NCBI RefSeq assembly: GCF_003259375.1
Contig: NZ_QLLN01000004.1
Location: 498,495-562,494, forward strand
Length of the DNA: 64,000 nucleotides
Reading direction: 5' to 3'
Source of the DNA: Arenibacter echinorum
GTDB taxonomy: Bacteria; Bacteroidota; Bacteroidia; Flavobacteriales; Flavobacteriaceae
The position numbers were made by a program, and so were the translations under genes. Each line of letters opens with the position of its first letter. Position 1 is the first letter of the stretch. The notes under the pieces were generated by a model. The model saw nothing but the letters and a program-made list of their open reading frames with translations, was not told the DNA's origin and searched no databases. Positions 26,963-36,261 of this stretch are shown here, one piece after another.

Positions 26963-27292
26963 TTACAATTGAAAAACCTTTTCCATGAGCATCCATTTTT
27001 CCCCAGGTTTTGCAAATGGTAGTGCCTGTTGGTATTTCCACATCAATTCCTCCCACTTTTCGTTTTCGGGATACTTGGCATCAATCTTCGCCTTTTTTTC
27101 AAAGGAAAAACTGTCATCCGCATCAATGATCATAAACATACGGTTCCTCACCCTATATATTTCCATATCCTGTATACCGGACTCCCTAAGACTTTGAAGG
27201 ATCTCCGGCCATACTTCCTTATGGTAATCGTCATAAGCCTTTATCAACTCTGGATCATCCTTAAGATCCAATGCCAAACAATATCTTTTCAT
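26963..27292 (-). CDS. L-rhamnose mutarotase-family protein, probable L-fucose mutarotase
   Basis: The 109-residue protein is a ferredoxin-like dimer fold of the RhaM/DUF718 family: YDDYHKEVWPEILQSLRESGIQDMEIYRV with the conserved His and Glu, then MFMIIDADDSFSF and PFAKPGEKWMLMEKVFQL. RhaM interconverts the anomers of L-rhamnose. Family members in fucose loci act on L-fucose, and this one sits 56 bp after fucP, so L-fucose is the likely substrate. It would supply the anomer required by the dehydrogenase or isomerase. Confidence 0.85.
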   Translation of the reverse strand: MKRYCLALDLKDDPELIKAYDDYHKEVWPEILQSLRESGIQDMEIYRVRNRMFMIIDADDSFSFEKKAKIDAKYPENEKWEELMWKYQQALPFAKPGEKWMLMEKVFQL

Positions 27293-27348
27293 TACTTTAC
27301 ATTTTTTAGTTAATTATTAAAAACCACACAAAGGACCAATCCGATTCC

Positions 27349-28659
27349 TTAGGCCTGTAGTTCATACTTTTTAAATACACGCAATCCATACCATGCTATA
27401 TATACAAAACAAAGCGCTGGAAGGATGAAGGAAAAATTCACTTCGGTAGCACCCATAATTTGTATGTCGTTCACGGCATTGCCACCGGCATCAATGATCA
27501 TTCCTTGAAGCTTTGGCATTAGGGCCCCGCCTACAATTGCCATTACAAGACCGGCAGCACCAATCTTGGATTCCTCCTCATTAAGTCCATTCAAAGCAAT
27601 TCCGTAGATGGTAGGGAACATAAGGGACATAAAAAAGGTAATCCCTACCAAGCAGTACAAGCCTATTATACCTTCAATATAAATAGTACCAATACAGCAC
27701 AGCGTTGCAAAAACGGCAAAGTACATCAATAGTTTACCTGGGCTCATAAATCTCAGCATATAGGTGCCAATGGCCCTACCCACCAAGAACAGGATGAAGG
27801 CCGCGAACTGGTAATTGGCAGCATCCTCACTGGAAATCCCTATGGCCTCGGCATATTGATAAATATAGGTCCAGCACATAATCTGGGCACCAACGTAAAA
27901 TATTTGGGCCACAACACCAAGCACATATTTCTTGTTCTTGAACAAACCGTTAAACGTATCCCCCAAACTTGGAATACCACCTTCATCCTTGGCCTGTGGC
28001 ATTTTACTAATAACAATTAGAACAAAAACGGCTAGAATCACCAATCCCAGAATAACATAGGGGTCCCTAATCACCATTAGGTCCGTTGTCCTGATCAAGG
28101 CCTTTTGCGCCTCCTCCAAAGAGGAATAATCTGCTATATCATCCGACTGTAATTTTTTAAGAACAAATTGCTGTGCCACCAATAGGCCCAACAACAATCC
28201 CACTGGATTAAAGGCCTGGGCCAAATTTAAACGCTGCGTAGCCGTTTCTGGCGCTCCCATAGCCAAAATATAAGGGTTGGCAGTGGTTTCCAAAAATGCC
28301 AACCCAAAGGTAAGCACATAAAGTCCCAAGCAAAAGAACCAAAATTGTTCGGTTATGGCCGCAGGATAAAACAATAGAGCCCCTCCTGCATACAAGGCCA
28401 ATCCAATTAAAACCCCTACTTTATACGAGTATTTACGCACGAAAAGTGCAGCTGGCAACGCCATACAAAAGTAACCGCCATAAAACGCCATTTGTACCCA
28501 AGCAGCCTGGGAATTGGACAGTTCCAATACTTTTTTAAATGCCTGTACCATGGGATCGGTAACGGCATTTGCAAAACCCCAAAGGGCGAAAAGGGAGGTA
28601 ATCAAAATAAAGGGAATAAGCACCTTCTTAGATACTACTGGTGGTCTTTGGTCTTTCAT
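27349..28659 (-). CDS. fucP: L-fucose:H+ symporter (MFS)
   Basis: The 436-residue protein has 12 predicted transmembrane segments and is close in length to E. coli FucP (438). The family signatures are ITSLFALWGFANAVTDPMVQAFKKVLELSNSQAAWVQMAFYGGYF in the first two helices, AFLETTANPYILAMGAPETATQRLNLAQAFNPVG and the NGLNEEESKIGAAGLVMAIVGGALMPKLQG segment. Asn and Asp/Glu residues in the first and fourth helices fit the proton-coupled mechanism. It lies 66 bp after the SDR gene, in the middle of the fucose operon, and imports free L-fucose across the inner membrane. Confidence 0.93.
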   Translation of the reverse strand: MKDQRPPVVSKKVLIPFILITSLFALWGFANAVTDPMVQAFKKVLELSNSQAAWVQMAFYGGYFCMALPAALFVRKYSYKVGVLIGLALYAGGALLFYPAAITEQFWFFCLGLYVLTFGLAFLETTANPYILAMGAPETATQRLNLAQAFNPVGLLLGLLVAQQFVLKKLQSDDIADYSSLEEAQKALIRTTDLMVIRDPYVILGLVILAVFVLIVISKMPQAKDEGGIPSLGDTFNGLFKNKKYVLGVVAQIFYVGAQIMCWTYIYQYAEAIGISSEDAANYQFAAFILFLVGRAIGTYMLRFMSPGKLLMYFAVFATLCCIGTIYIEGIIGLYCLVGITFFMSLMFPTIYGIALNGLNEEESKIGAAGLVMAIVGGALMPKLQGMIIDAGGNAVNDIQIMGATEVNFSFILPALCFVYIAWYGLRVFKKYELQA

Positions 28660-28725
28660 TGAATTGTTGATTATTGTTAATTGATTATTATCTGGTTTAC
28701 CTTGTTGTTTATTATATTTAAGCGA

Positions 28726-29508
28726 TTAAGAAATTGACCTGTCCAAATGGGTATATCCGCCATCTACAAAGAGCAATTGCCCAGTGGTGTGACTAGACCT
28801 ATTGGAAAGCAAAAAGGCCACCGTACTTGCGATTTCCTCTGCCGTAGTCATTCTTTGTCCCAACGGAATTTTATCGGTGATGCTCTTTAATTTTTCTTCT
28901 GGATTGTCGAAGGTCTTTATCCATCGATCGTATAAAGGGGTATAACATTCGGCCACGATAACTGCATTGACCCTTATATTATATGGCAATAGTTCCACGG
29001 CCCATTCCCTTGTTATTGCATTGCGCCCTCCATTGGAAGCAGCATAGCCCGAAGTACCCCCTTGCCCGGTTACCGAGGTCTTGGATCCTATATTTACAAT
29101 AGATCCCTGGGTTTTCTTTAGTTCGGGCAACGCATAATGTGCCATTAAATAATAATGGGTAAGGTTTCGATTTATAGATCTTAGAAAATCTTCATAATTC
29201 CCATTTTCCAGCCCCACTCCGTCATTTATGCCGGCATTGTTTACCACACCATCAATCTTCCCATATTTTTCAACAGCAGTTTCCACTGCAAGTCTGCATT
29301 GTTCCGGATCTGTAAGTTCGGCCATTGAATAAGATGCTTTTCCACCATTGTTCTCAATATCGGCAACCACCTCCAACATACTATTTTCATCCCTTCCAAT
29401 AATAACGGGGATAGCGCCTTCGGCCGCCAAGATCATACTTATACCGTGCCCGATTCCTTTGGAACCTCCAGTTACTAAAATTACTTTATCCTTGAGTTGT
29501 AAATCCAT
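28726..29508 (-). CDS. Short-chain dehydrogenase, candidate L-fucose dehydrogenase, with altered YxxxK motif
   Basis: The 260-residue SDR has the NAD(P) motif TGGSKGIGHG, the NNAGIND segment, and a catalytic Ser in NIGSKTSV. The usual Tyr-x-x-x-Lys is Tyr-Ala-Ala-Ser-Asn: GYAASNGGRNA. The lysine is replaced by Asn, and I checked this codon (AAT) in the nucleotide sequence. The rest (VAECYTPLYDRWIKTFDN) follows an SDR subgroup found in fucose loci. I propose oxidation of L-fucose to fuconolactone, the first step of the non-phosphorylating path. The missing Lys may alter chemistry or be offset by another residue. It lies 11 bp after the propeller-GH29 gene. Confidence 0.8.
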   Translation of the reverse strand: MDLQLKDKVILVTGGSKGIGHGISMILAAEGAIPVIIGRDENSMLEVVADIENNGGKASYSMAELTDPEQCRLAVETAVEKYGKIDGVVNNAGINDGVGLENGNYEDFLRSINRNLTHYYLMAHYALPELKKTQGSIVNIGSKTSVTGQGGTSGYAASNGGRNAITREWAVELLPYNIRVNAVIVAECYTPLYDRWIKTFDNPEEKLKSITDKIPLGQRMTTAEEIASTVAFLLSNRSSHTTGQLLFVDGGYTHLDRSIS

Positions 29509-29519
29509 TTTGTTATTGT

Positions 29520-31904
29520 TTAAATTCCATTATCCTCAACAAAATAGGCGCTAAAATCCCTAATCTGCCATAAACCGTCCGAATCTATAATTTTTATTCG
29601 TAATCTACTTAATTTTACGGCATCAAATTTCTCAATTCTTTTATTCCCTATGCTCTCCCCATTGGCCAAAGTAATCCATTGACCACCTGAATACCCTTCA
29701 ATTTCATATTTTCTTATACGTTCGCCCATGGCAATGTCCTCCCGAATTATTACATGGTTCACTGCAAGGGATTCCTTAAACTTCAATTCCAGCACCTTTC
29801 CTTTGCCCCTTGTGGATGCCAAAGGATTAGAAAATCTTCTTTTTATCTCATCTCCCCATTCCTTTAAGCGCTGCACATCCGGCTCTGGAAGTAGTCCGTC
29901 CGGGTCAGGGGTAAGGCCCATTATCAAAGTGGCGTTTCTTCCAACCGATTTATAGTACATATCCATTAAATTATCCAAGGGAAATATATGGTCCTCATCC
30001 CCAGGCTCCCAAAACCATTCGTGTCGGCCGTTATATCCCCTTAATGGGGCATCGGCCATGGCAGGCACCCAATACTTGCCCTTGGCATCCCCTTCTTTCA
30101 ACAATTGAAAATTGTTTTCCGCTATATTCTTCTTGGCACTTTCTCCAGCTCCTGTAGCCCTGTATGGAAAGGTTGACCAATTGGGATAAGCAACTGTTCC
30201 CGATTCTGATCCTCCCCATCGGGCTTCTGCCAATTGCCCGTTATGATAGAACAAACAATTTGGTTGGTACTGCCTTACAATGGGCAAAACGTCCGGGGCA
30301 CCATTTTTCGGATGGTCAGCACCACCATCGAACCAAATTTCGAACAATTCCCCATAGTTGGTACATATTTCCTTGACCATACCCTCTACCATCTTATTGT
30401 ACCATTTTTGTCGATTTTTCTTAAAATCGCCCTCTCCATTTACTTTGAAGTCGTGTACCCCCAAAAATGAATTCCATCTAATCCCCAGATAAATGCCAGG
30501 TTTAATTCCATACTTTCTGCATGAGGCTACAAAATCTGCCACAACGTCCCCTTTTCCGTCCCTCCAATTTAGAGCCTTAACACTGTATGGGTTTACTTTG
30601 GATTGAAACAATGCAAAGCCAGTCTCATGGGTAGCCGTTAGAATGGCAAATTTGGCACCGGCATCCTTTGCAGCCTTTGCCCATTGATCGGTATCCAATT
30701 TTTCTGGATTAAAAATTTGATAGTCTTCTACCGGATCGATTCTATTGTTTCCCTGCCCATATTTTACCCCGTCAAACACATGCAGGTCATAATGAAACAC
30801 CACACCGAGCTCTGCCTCCTGCCAGGCCAATTGCCGCTTGTTGGGGACCGGGAGTTCATTCTCAATAATGGGTATGAAAACGGTATAGGATTCCTCCCCT
30901 TTCTTTACCGCTACGGACAATACTTTAGGTTGGCCGTTCTCATGATAAACAAAGGGACGTTCCATTCTATCCGGACCGATGACCGTACCATCTTCCAATA
31001 AAATTTCTTTATTCTTAAGAACAAACTCATTGGCCTTTTCCCAGTCGGTTCCATTCACCGAAGTCACCAAGCCAATATAATTATGGGCATGGAAAACGCC
31101 ATAGAACCTATTTCGATTTTCATCGTACCAAATAGACATATCTTCGGTGTCCATATAATCTATTACCGGTTTCTCCTGAATCTCAAAGGGGCCATCGGGA
31201 TGTTCCGAAACCCCTACCGCCTGGTTCCTGATAAATCTTTTTTCGTTGGGCTTATCTCCTTTTATGATCAAATAATATTTGCCATCCTTGCCCTTGTCAA
31301 TAGCGGGATTAACGGTAAGTGTGGCAATGGGTCCTGAGGGTTCCACCAAGGGTTTATCCATTCTCGTCCAGGGTCCGTTCAAGGAATTCGACACCGCCAC
31401 CCCCGTACGCTGGTTCGGACGCAATATCTTCCAATTGGGATGGGCATAACCTGTTTTGGCGGTTTCTACCAATTCCCCATCGGTATAATCCTTGCCACCC
31501 ATATTGGTCCCTATATAGTACAAATAATATTTACCTTCAAAATATTTGATTTTCGGGTTGTGCGCTGTTATGGCATCCCAGTTGCCCCGACCACTACCAC
31601 TTAGTGCAGTTTCCTTATACTTCCATGGTCCGGCCGGACTTTTACTAGTGGCATGGGCAATTTCAGAGTGCGTAAGCCATCCATGAAACCCGTATTGTTT
31701 TTTCCAGCGGGAATAAAATAGATGGTATTTGCCATCCCTTTCCTTGATTATGGAACTTCCCCAATTATAATAACCTTCTGTTTTATAAATGTTGTCACTG
31801 GACACTCTTCCGAAGTTATCGAATAAGTATAAGTCGTCTTCCCCATTTTGGGCAAATGCCGAAACAAAACAAAAGCAACACAGTACAAACAATCTTAACT
31901 TCAT
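29520..31904 (-). CDS. GH43/GH117-like propeller fused to GH29 alpha-L-fucosidase
   Basis: The 794-residue secreted protein has a signal peptide ending at FAQ (residue 19). Residues ~25-345 are a five-bladed propeller like GH43/GH117 (WGSSIIKERDGKYHLFYS, GNWDAITAHNP with Asp110, GPDRMERPFVY with Glu316). Residues ~358-695 are a GH29 barrel (WQEAELGVVFHYD, ATHETGFALF, and nucleophile Asp526 in EIWFDGGAD). Residues ~700-790 are a galactose-binding-like C-terminal domain. GH29 releases alpha-L-fucose. The propeller may cut a second linkage on the same chain. It follows the first sulfatase by 7 bp. This architecture is unfamiliar to me and is one of the most interesting genes of the window. Confidence 0.82.
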   Translation of the reverse strand: MKLRLFVLCCFCFVSAFAQNGEDDLYLFDNFGRVSSDNIYKTEGYYNWGSSIIKERDGKYHLFYSRWKKQYGFHGWLTHSEIAHATSKSPAGPWKYKETALSGSGRGNWDAITAHNPKIKYFEGKYYLYYIGTNMGGKDYTDGELVETAKTGYAHPNWKILRPNQRTGVAVSNSLNGPWTRMDKPLVEPSGPIATLTVNPAIDKGKDGKYYLIIKGDKPNEKRFIRNQAVGVSEHPDGPFEIQEKPVIDYMDTEDMSIWYDENRNRFYGVFHAHNYIGLVTSVNGTDWEKANEFVLKNKEILLEDGTVIGPDRMERPFVYHENGQPKVLSVAVKKGEESYTVFIPIIENELPVPNKRQLAWQEAELGVVFHYDLHVFDGVKYGQGNNRIDPVEDYQIFNPEKLDTDQWAKAAKDAGAKFAILTATHETGFALFQSKVNPYSVKALNWRDGKGDVVADFVASCRKYGIKPGIYLGIRWNSFLGVHDFKVNGEGDFKKNRQKWYNKMVEGMVKEICTNYGELFEIWFDGGADHPKNGAPDVLPIVRQYQPNCLFYHNGQLAEARWGGSESGTVAYPNWSTFPYRATGAGESAKKNIAENNFQLLKEGDAKGKYWVPAMADAPLRGYNGRHEWFWEPGDEDHIFPLDNLMDMYYKSVGRNATLIMGLTPDPDGLLPEPDVQRLKEWGDEIKRRFSNPLASTRGKGKVLELKFKESLAVNHVIIREDIAMGERIRKYEIEGYSGGQWITLANGESIGNKRIEKFDAVKLSRLRIKIIDSDGLWQIRDFSAYFVEDNGI

Positions 31905-31911
31905 ATTCCTT

Positions 31912-33471
31912 TTAGCTTTTGTAAGTATTTAAAATCATATCCGGATAGGCAATCTGTTCCCCTGTATCTTTTCTGGAAGGTATCTGGGCCTCCACTTTCC
32001 TTAAGTAATCCGATAATATCTTGGCCAACTCCCTTGCTTTTTCTGGCTGCTCTTTTACCAAATTCCTGGTTTCCCCAATATCCTCCTTGATATTGAACAA
32101 CTCCATACTACTGTCATTGTAGTAGTAAATAAATTTCCAGTCGCCCACCCTAGTGCTACTGGAAGCTCCGATTCCCGGTCCGGATGGCCCCCATTCATTG
32201 GGATAGTGCCAAAATAATGGTCTAGTAACACCACTAGTGTTCCCGGAAAGCGTTGGCAGAAAACTAACACCGTCTACCTTTTGTACCGTTTCATAGTTCT
32301 TAATGCCTGCCATTTCCAAAATGGTTGGGTAAAAATCTTCTATTATCACTTGCTGGTCTACCACCGAATTAGGTTTAATTTTCCCTGGCCACTTTACCAA
32401 CATTGGCTCGCGGATACCCCCTTCATGAGCTGAACCTTTTCCACTGCTCAAAGGTTTGTTATGGGTGTGTTTTTCCCCTCCCCTGGCCACAGCACTCAGT
32501 CCGCCGTTATCCGACATGAACAGGATAATAGTATTGTCCGAAATCTTTTTATTATCCAGATAATCCATTATATCGCCCAAACTCTTGTCCATTCCCTCTA
32601 CCAAAGCAGCGTATTTGGCCTCTGTGGAATCCAGACCTTTGTCATAATATTTCTGAACAAATCTGCGGTCGGCCATAATGGGCGTATGCACGGCATAATG
32701 GGCCATATACAAAAAGAAAGGTTTGTTTTTTTCCAAGGCAGCGTCCATGGCCAATTGCGCTTCTTGGGTAATGGCCTCCGTTAAAAATATATCCTTTCCA
32801 TAATATTTCTCCAATCCGGGAACAGCCCAAACTTTCCTTCCTTCCTTTCCATTTCCAAAATTCTCGGTTCCCAAATAACTCCCGGGAGCCCCTGCTGCGT
32901 GACCGGCTATATTTATTTCAAAACCAAGCTTCAAAGGGTCTTCCCCTGGGGTACCGATAGCTCCCAAATGCGCCTTTCCGGAATGTATGGTAACATAGCC
33001 CGCCTCCTTCAAAACTTGTGGCAGGGGCGTGGCATATACCGCCTTGTCTACCCCGGCAACCGGACTCAAACCATTTACGTTCCACTCTGGAAATTTTAGG
33101 GTTTTGTGGTTGGTTTCCATAGGCTGTAATTTGTCCTTGTACAATGTCCAGTTGGTAACCCTGTGTCTGGCCGCATTCATCCCTGTCATTAGACTTACCC
33201 TGGTCGGTGAACATACCGCCGTGGAATAGGCCTGGGTAAATTTCATTCCTTCCTTTGCCAAACGCTCCATATTTGGGGTGTGGTAGCGATCATTATATAG
33301 GGTTCTTTCACTCCAAAAAGGGACTGAAGTATCCTGCCAGCCCATATCATCCACGAAAAAAAGTACAATATTGGGGGTCGCGGGTACATCAACGCCTTTA
33401 GGAATCACTTTCTCCTTACAGCCTAATGCCAGAAGGGCAATACTTAAACACCACAATACATATCCTTTCAT
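31912..33471 (-). CDS. S1-family sulfatase lipoprotein (FGly-dependent)
   Basis: The 519-residue lipoprotein (lipobox LALGC, Cys18) is a type I sulfatase. Metal-binding NIVLFFVDDMGWQD (Asp41-Asp42) is followed by the formylglycine motif CSPTR at residues 87-91 in AVCSPTRVSLMTG. Further motifs are IHSGKAHLG, FLYMAHYAVHTP and FMSDNGGLS. Cys87 must be converted to formylglycine by a maturase, which is not encoded in the window. It probably removes sulfate esters from fucose units. It is 24 bp after the GH29 gene and 7 bp before the fused GH29 gene. Confidence 0.92.
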   Translation of the reverse strand: MKGYVLWCLSIALLALGCKEKVIPKGVDVPATPNIVLFFVDDMGWQDTSVPFWSERTLYNDRYHTPNMERLAKEGMKFTQAYSTAVCSPTRVSLMTGMNAARHRVTNWTLYKDKLQPMETNHKTLKFPEWNVNGLSPVAGVDKAVYATPLPQVLKEAGYVTIHSGKAHLGAIGTPGEDPLKLGFEINIAGHAAGAPGSYLGTENFGNGKEGRKVWAVPGLEKYYGKDIFLTEAITQEAQLAMDAALEKNKPFFLYMAHYAVHTPIMADRRFVQKYYDKGLDSTEAKYAALVEGMDKSLGDIMDYLDNKKISDNTIILFMSDNGGLSAVARGGEKHTHNKPLSSGKGSAHEGGIREPMLVKWPGKIKPNSVVDQQVIIEDFYPTILEMAGIKNYETVQKVDGVSFLPTLSGNTSGVTRPLFWHYPNEWGPSGPGIGASSSTRVGDWKFIYYYNDSSMELFNIKEDIGETRNLVKEQPEKARELAKILSDYLRKVEAQIPSRKDTGEQIAYPDMILNTYKS

Positions 33472-33495
33472 CTGTGTACTTTTTCCAACAATGGC

Positions 33496-34836
33496 CTAAT
33501 TACTTTCTATTATCGAGCCATCCTCGCGATATAGATCCACCTTACCATCTAGCATAACAGCCAGAACGGTCATGTTCTCGTCCAGAACATGTTCCGGCAA
33601 CTTTATATAATTGATTCCTGGGTAATGGCTCCAATAAATCTTGCCAATAACCTGATGTGAGAGCTTGGTTCCCTCGCCCACTACATAAATGCGGTTGATC
33701 TTATTTTTAAGTCCACGTATAACTACCTCCCCATTCGAATTGCCTTTTACGAACAAATAAAGGATGTTCTGGTCTTCCGATAAGGTAGTAGGGCCATAAA
33801 AATGTTCTTTTGGAATCCCGGACCGGGTACCGTAAATAGCTTCCTTGTGCTTGTTTGTCCACCTGCCCATACCTTCCAAGATGGCTACCTGCTCTTCTGG
33901 AATACTGCCATCTCCTTTGGGACCTATGTCCAACAACATATTGCCCCCATTACCTATGACATCGGCAAAAATTCCAATAATTTGGTCCGTAGTTTTGTAG
34001 TTGTGATCATTTTTTTGAAAACCCCAAGAATCGTTCATGGTAAGACATAATTCCCAATATTTGTTCTTGGGCCTGGTAATCGGCATCCCCTGTTCCGGAG
34101 TGGCGTAATCCCCTTGTTCCCTCAGTCTGGAATTCAAAATGGTATTGGGATTTTTGTCAAAAAGCATTTGCCTTACCTTAGGCACTTGCCATTCCTCCGA
34201 ATTGTGTTCCCAGTCCCCATCAAACCAATACAGATCGGGATTGTAATTATCCGAAAGTTCCTTTAACTGACCTTGATAGTAGTTTAGGAACTTGTTCCAC
34301 CGCTTAGGTTCTTCTGAAATTTTATATCTAATGGAATCCCTTGTAAAGTGGGTATAATCATGGTAGGACCAATCGGGCAACGAATAATAAATACCCACTT
34401 TTAAATTATTTTTTCGGAGTTCGGAGACAAAAGGGGTTAACACATCCTTGTTGGCCGCAGAACTTTTAACAGTATTAAAATCACCAAATTTAGTATCCCA
34501 AAGGGCAAAGCCTTCGTGATGTTTGGAAGTAATTACCGAATATTTGGCGCCACTGCGCTTTATCAGATCGGCCCAAGCTGTTGGGTCGTACTTTTTGGCG
34601 GTGAACCCCTTGGTTTGATTTACATAATCTTCATGTGAAATATAGCCATTGTAAAACGACCAGGATTCATCTATTCCATTTACGGAATATAAGCCCCAGT
34701 GGATAAAAATTCCAAGCTTGGCGTCCTTGAACCATTGCATCTTTTGTTCGTTCTGCAAAACGGTATCCACAACCTGTTCCTGGGCAAAATTTGTCGTAAT
34801 CGTCAATAAAAATAAAGAGGTAATAAGTTTCTTCAT
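33496..34836 (-). CDS. GH29 alpha-L-fucosidase
   Basis: This is a 446-residue secreted GH29 fucosidase with signal peptide ending near NFAQ (residue 18). Family motifs are FKDAKLGIFIHWGLYSVNG, SKHHEGFALWDT, DLYWFDGDWEH with the presumed nucleophile Asp206, and GNGGNMLLDIGPKGDGSIP. A short C-terminal beta domain follows, without a carbohydrate-binding module, so the length is that of a single-domain enzyme. It hydrolyses terminal alpha-L-fucose. It lies between an esterase (23 bp upstream) and the sulfatase (24 bp downstream), consistent with sequential stripping of a decorated fucan. Confidence 0.93.
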   Translation of the reverse strand: MKKLITSLFLLTITTNFAQEQVVDTVLQNEQKMQWFKDAKLGIFIHWGLYSVNGIDESWSFYNGYISHEDYVNQTKGFTAKKYDPTAWADLIKRSGAKYSVITSKHHEGFALWDTKFGDFNTVKSSAANKDVLTPFVSELRKNNLKVGIYYSLPDWSYHDYTHFTRDSIRYKISEEPKRWNKFLNYYQGQLKELSDNYNPDLYWFDGDWEHNSEEWQVPKVRQMLFDKNPNTILNSRLREQGDYATPEQGMPITRPKNKYWELCLTMNDSWGFQKNDHNYKTTDQIIGIFADVIGNGGNMLLDIGPKGDGSIPEEQVAILEGMGRWTNKHKEAIYGTRSGIPKEHFYGPTTLSEDQNILYLFVKGNSNGEVVIRGLKNKINRIYVVGEGTKLSHQVIGKIYWSHYPGINYIKLPEHVLDENMTVLAVMLDGKVDLYREDGSIIESN

Positions 34837-34859
34837 GTATAAAAAATATGTAATTTAAA

Positions 34860-36254
34860 TTATTTCAATTCCCAATTGTCCGTCCTAAAAGCGGAGGCAG
34901 GCAAGCCCTCTGAATTGAATAGATTGGGCAATGCCCCATTGGTAAAAGCAAACCGAACCGCTGCCGGTTTTTTTACTTTTGAACAGGACACTTCTACCGT
35001 ATTACCACTAATCTTGGCCTTGGCGGGATAAAATACCCCGTCCTCCGCGGCAATAAAAAATTCCCGTAGATCCTTGCCCTTTTGCATTAAACCCTTGTTG
35101 GCATGATCAAAACTGAGGATAATTTTTTTATTCTTAATTTCCTTTGACCTATATACAGGTCCTGAATATTCCAACCCATCCTTCCCATAGGTTTTACCCA
35201 AGGCCCAAAGTGCCAAACGATGTCCTACATCCTGTTTGTTAGTGGGATGTATGTTCTCCAGATTCCCGATATCATTGGTGACCACCATGCCCGTATTGTC
35301 CAAATTTTGCATGGTATACAATTGTGCGTCCCTTACATGTGCCGCATCAGTGTCCATGGGATCGTCATATTTATAAGGGGCTATCTGCACAAAATAAAAT
35401 GGCAGATCCTTGCCCCATTCTTCCCTCCAGGACTCGATCATCAAGGGAAAAGATTTGTAATAGGAAACAGGATTTACCCTATTGGATTCCCCTTGGTACC
35501 AAATACAACCCGCTATATTAAATTTAGTAATAGGGTGTATCATGGCATTGTAGGCCAAGCCCGGATTGCTGGGCCACCAAGCAACCTCATTCAATTTTTT
35601 CGCCGCTTCCGCTAAATGAGTATCCTCGGTTATCAATTCCTTTTTTAACCAAACTTCCACTGGCGTACCTCCCCAACTGGAGTTGATAATACCCACAGGA
35701 ACGTCCAAATTTTGATGTAGTTCCTTACCAAAAAAATAAGCCACAGAACTAAACTGGGCCATAGTTTCAGGAGTACAAACCTCCCATTTACCCTTTAGTT
35801 GGTCTTGGGGATGATCCGATATCTGCTGCGCCACCTGAAAGAAACGTATTTCAGGGAAATTGGCAGTTTTGATCTCTTCTTCCGCGTTGTCCAAACCATG
35901 TTTTGGAGTCCATTGCATATTGCTTTGTCCAGAACCCAACCAAACTTCCCCTATCAGTACATTTATCAACTCCAATTTCTCATGGCCTTCCACGATTACA
36001 CTGTAAGTGCCCCCAGCTTTGGGAGTAGGCAATTGCAGGGACCAAACTCCCTGAAAGGCCTTGGTCGTTACTTTTTCATTGTTCCAAGTCCCATATACGC
36101 TAATATCCTCGCTAGTACTTGTTGTCCATCCCCAAATGGTGACATTCGAATCTTGTTGCAGTACCATATTATCCGAAAGAATGGAAGGAAGCCAAATTTC
36201 TCCATAAGTATTGGCTACGGATAGCAGTAGCAGTAATCCTAAGAATTTTTTCAT
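34860..36254 (-). CDS. Sialate O-acetylesterase-family (SASA) carbohydrate esterase
   Basis: The 464-residue secreted protein has a signal peptide near residues 1-18 and the SASA/SGNH fold: the catalytic Ser in GEVWLGSGQSNMQW, GIINSSWGGTPVEVW, IWYQGESNRVNP and the His in IHPTNKQDVGHRLALW. It probably removes O-acetyl groups, which fits acetylated fucoidan. Similar proteins work on many acetylated sugars and the name sialate is historical. It lies 7 bp before the three-domain esterase and 23 bp after the GH29 gene in transcription order, forming an esterase pair. Confidence 0.9.
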   Translation of the reverse strand: MKKFLGLLLLLSVANTYGEIWLPSILSDNMVLQQDSNVTIWGWTTSTSEDISVYGTWNNEKVTTKAFQGVWSLQLPTPKAGGTYSVIVEGHEKLELINVLIGEVWLGSGQSNMQWTPKHGLDNAEEEIKTANFPEIRFFQVAQQISDHPQDQLKGKWEVCTPETMAQFSSVAYFFGKELHQNLDVPVGIINSSWGGTPVEVWLKKELITEDTHLAEAAKKLNEVAWWPSNPGLAYNAMIHPITKFNIAGCIWYQGESNRVNPVSYYKSFPLMIESWREEWGKDLPFYFVQIAPYKYDDPMDTDAAHVRDAQLYTMQNLDNTGMVVTNDIGNLENIHPTNKQDVGHRLALWALGKTYGKDGLEYSGPVYRSKEIKNKKIILSFDHANKGLMQKGKDLREFFIAAEDGVFYPAKAKISGNTVEVSCSKVKKPAAVRFAFTNGALPNLFNSEGLPASAFRTDNWELK

Positions 36255-36261
36255 ATTATTT

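Noticed and set aside
26925-27056. Longer N-terminus of the DUF6786-like gene
   Set aside because: It would overlap the mutarotase gene and bury the lipoprotein signal peptide that begins at the ATG at 26924.
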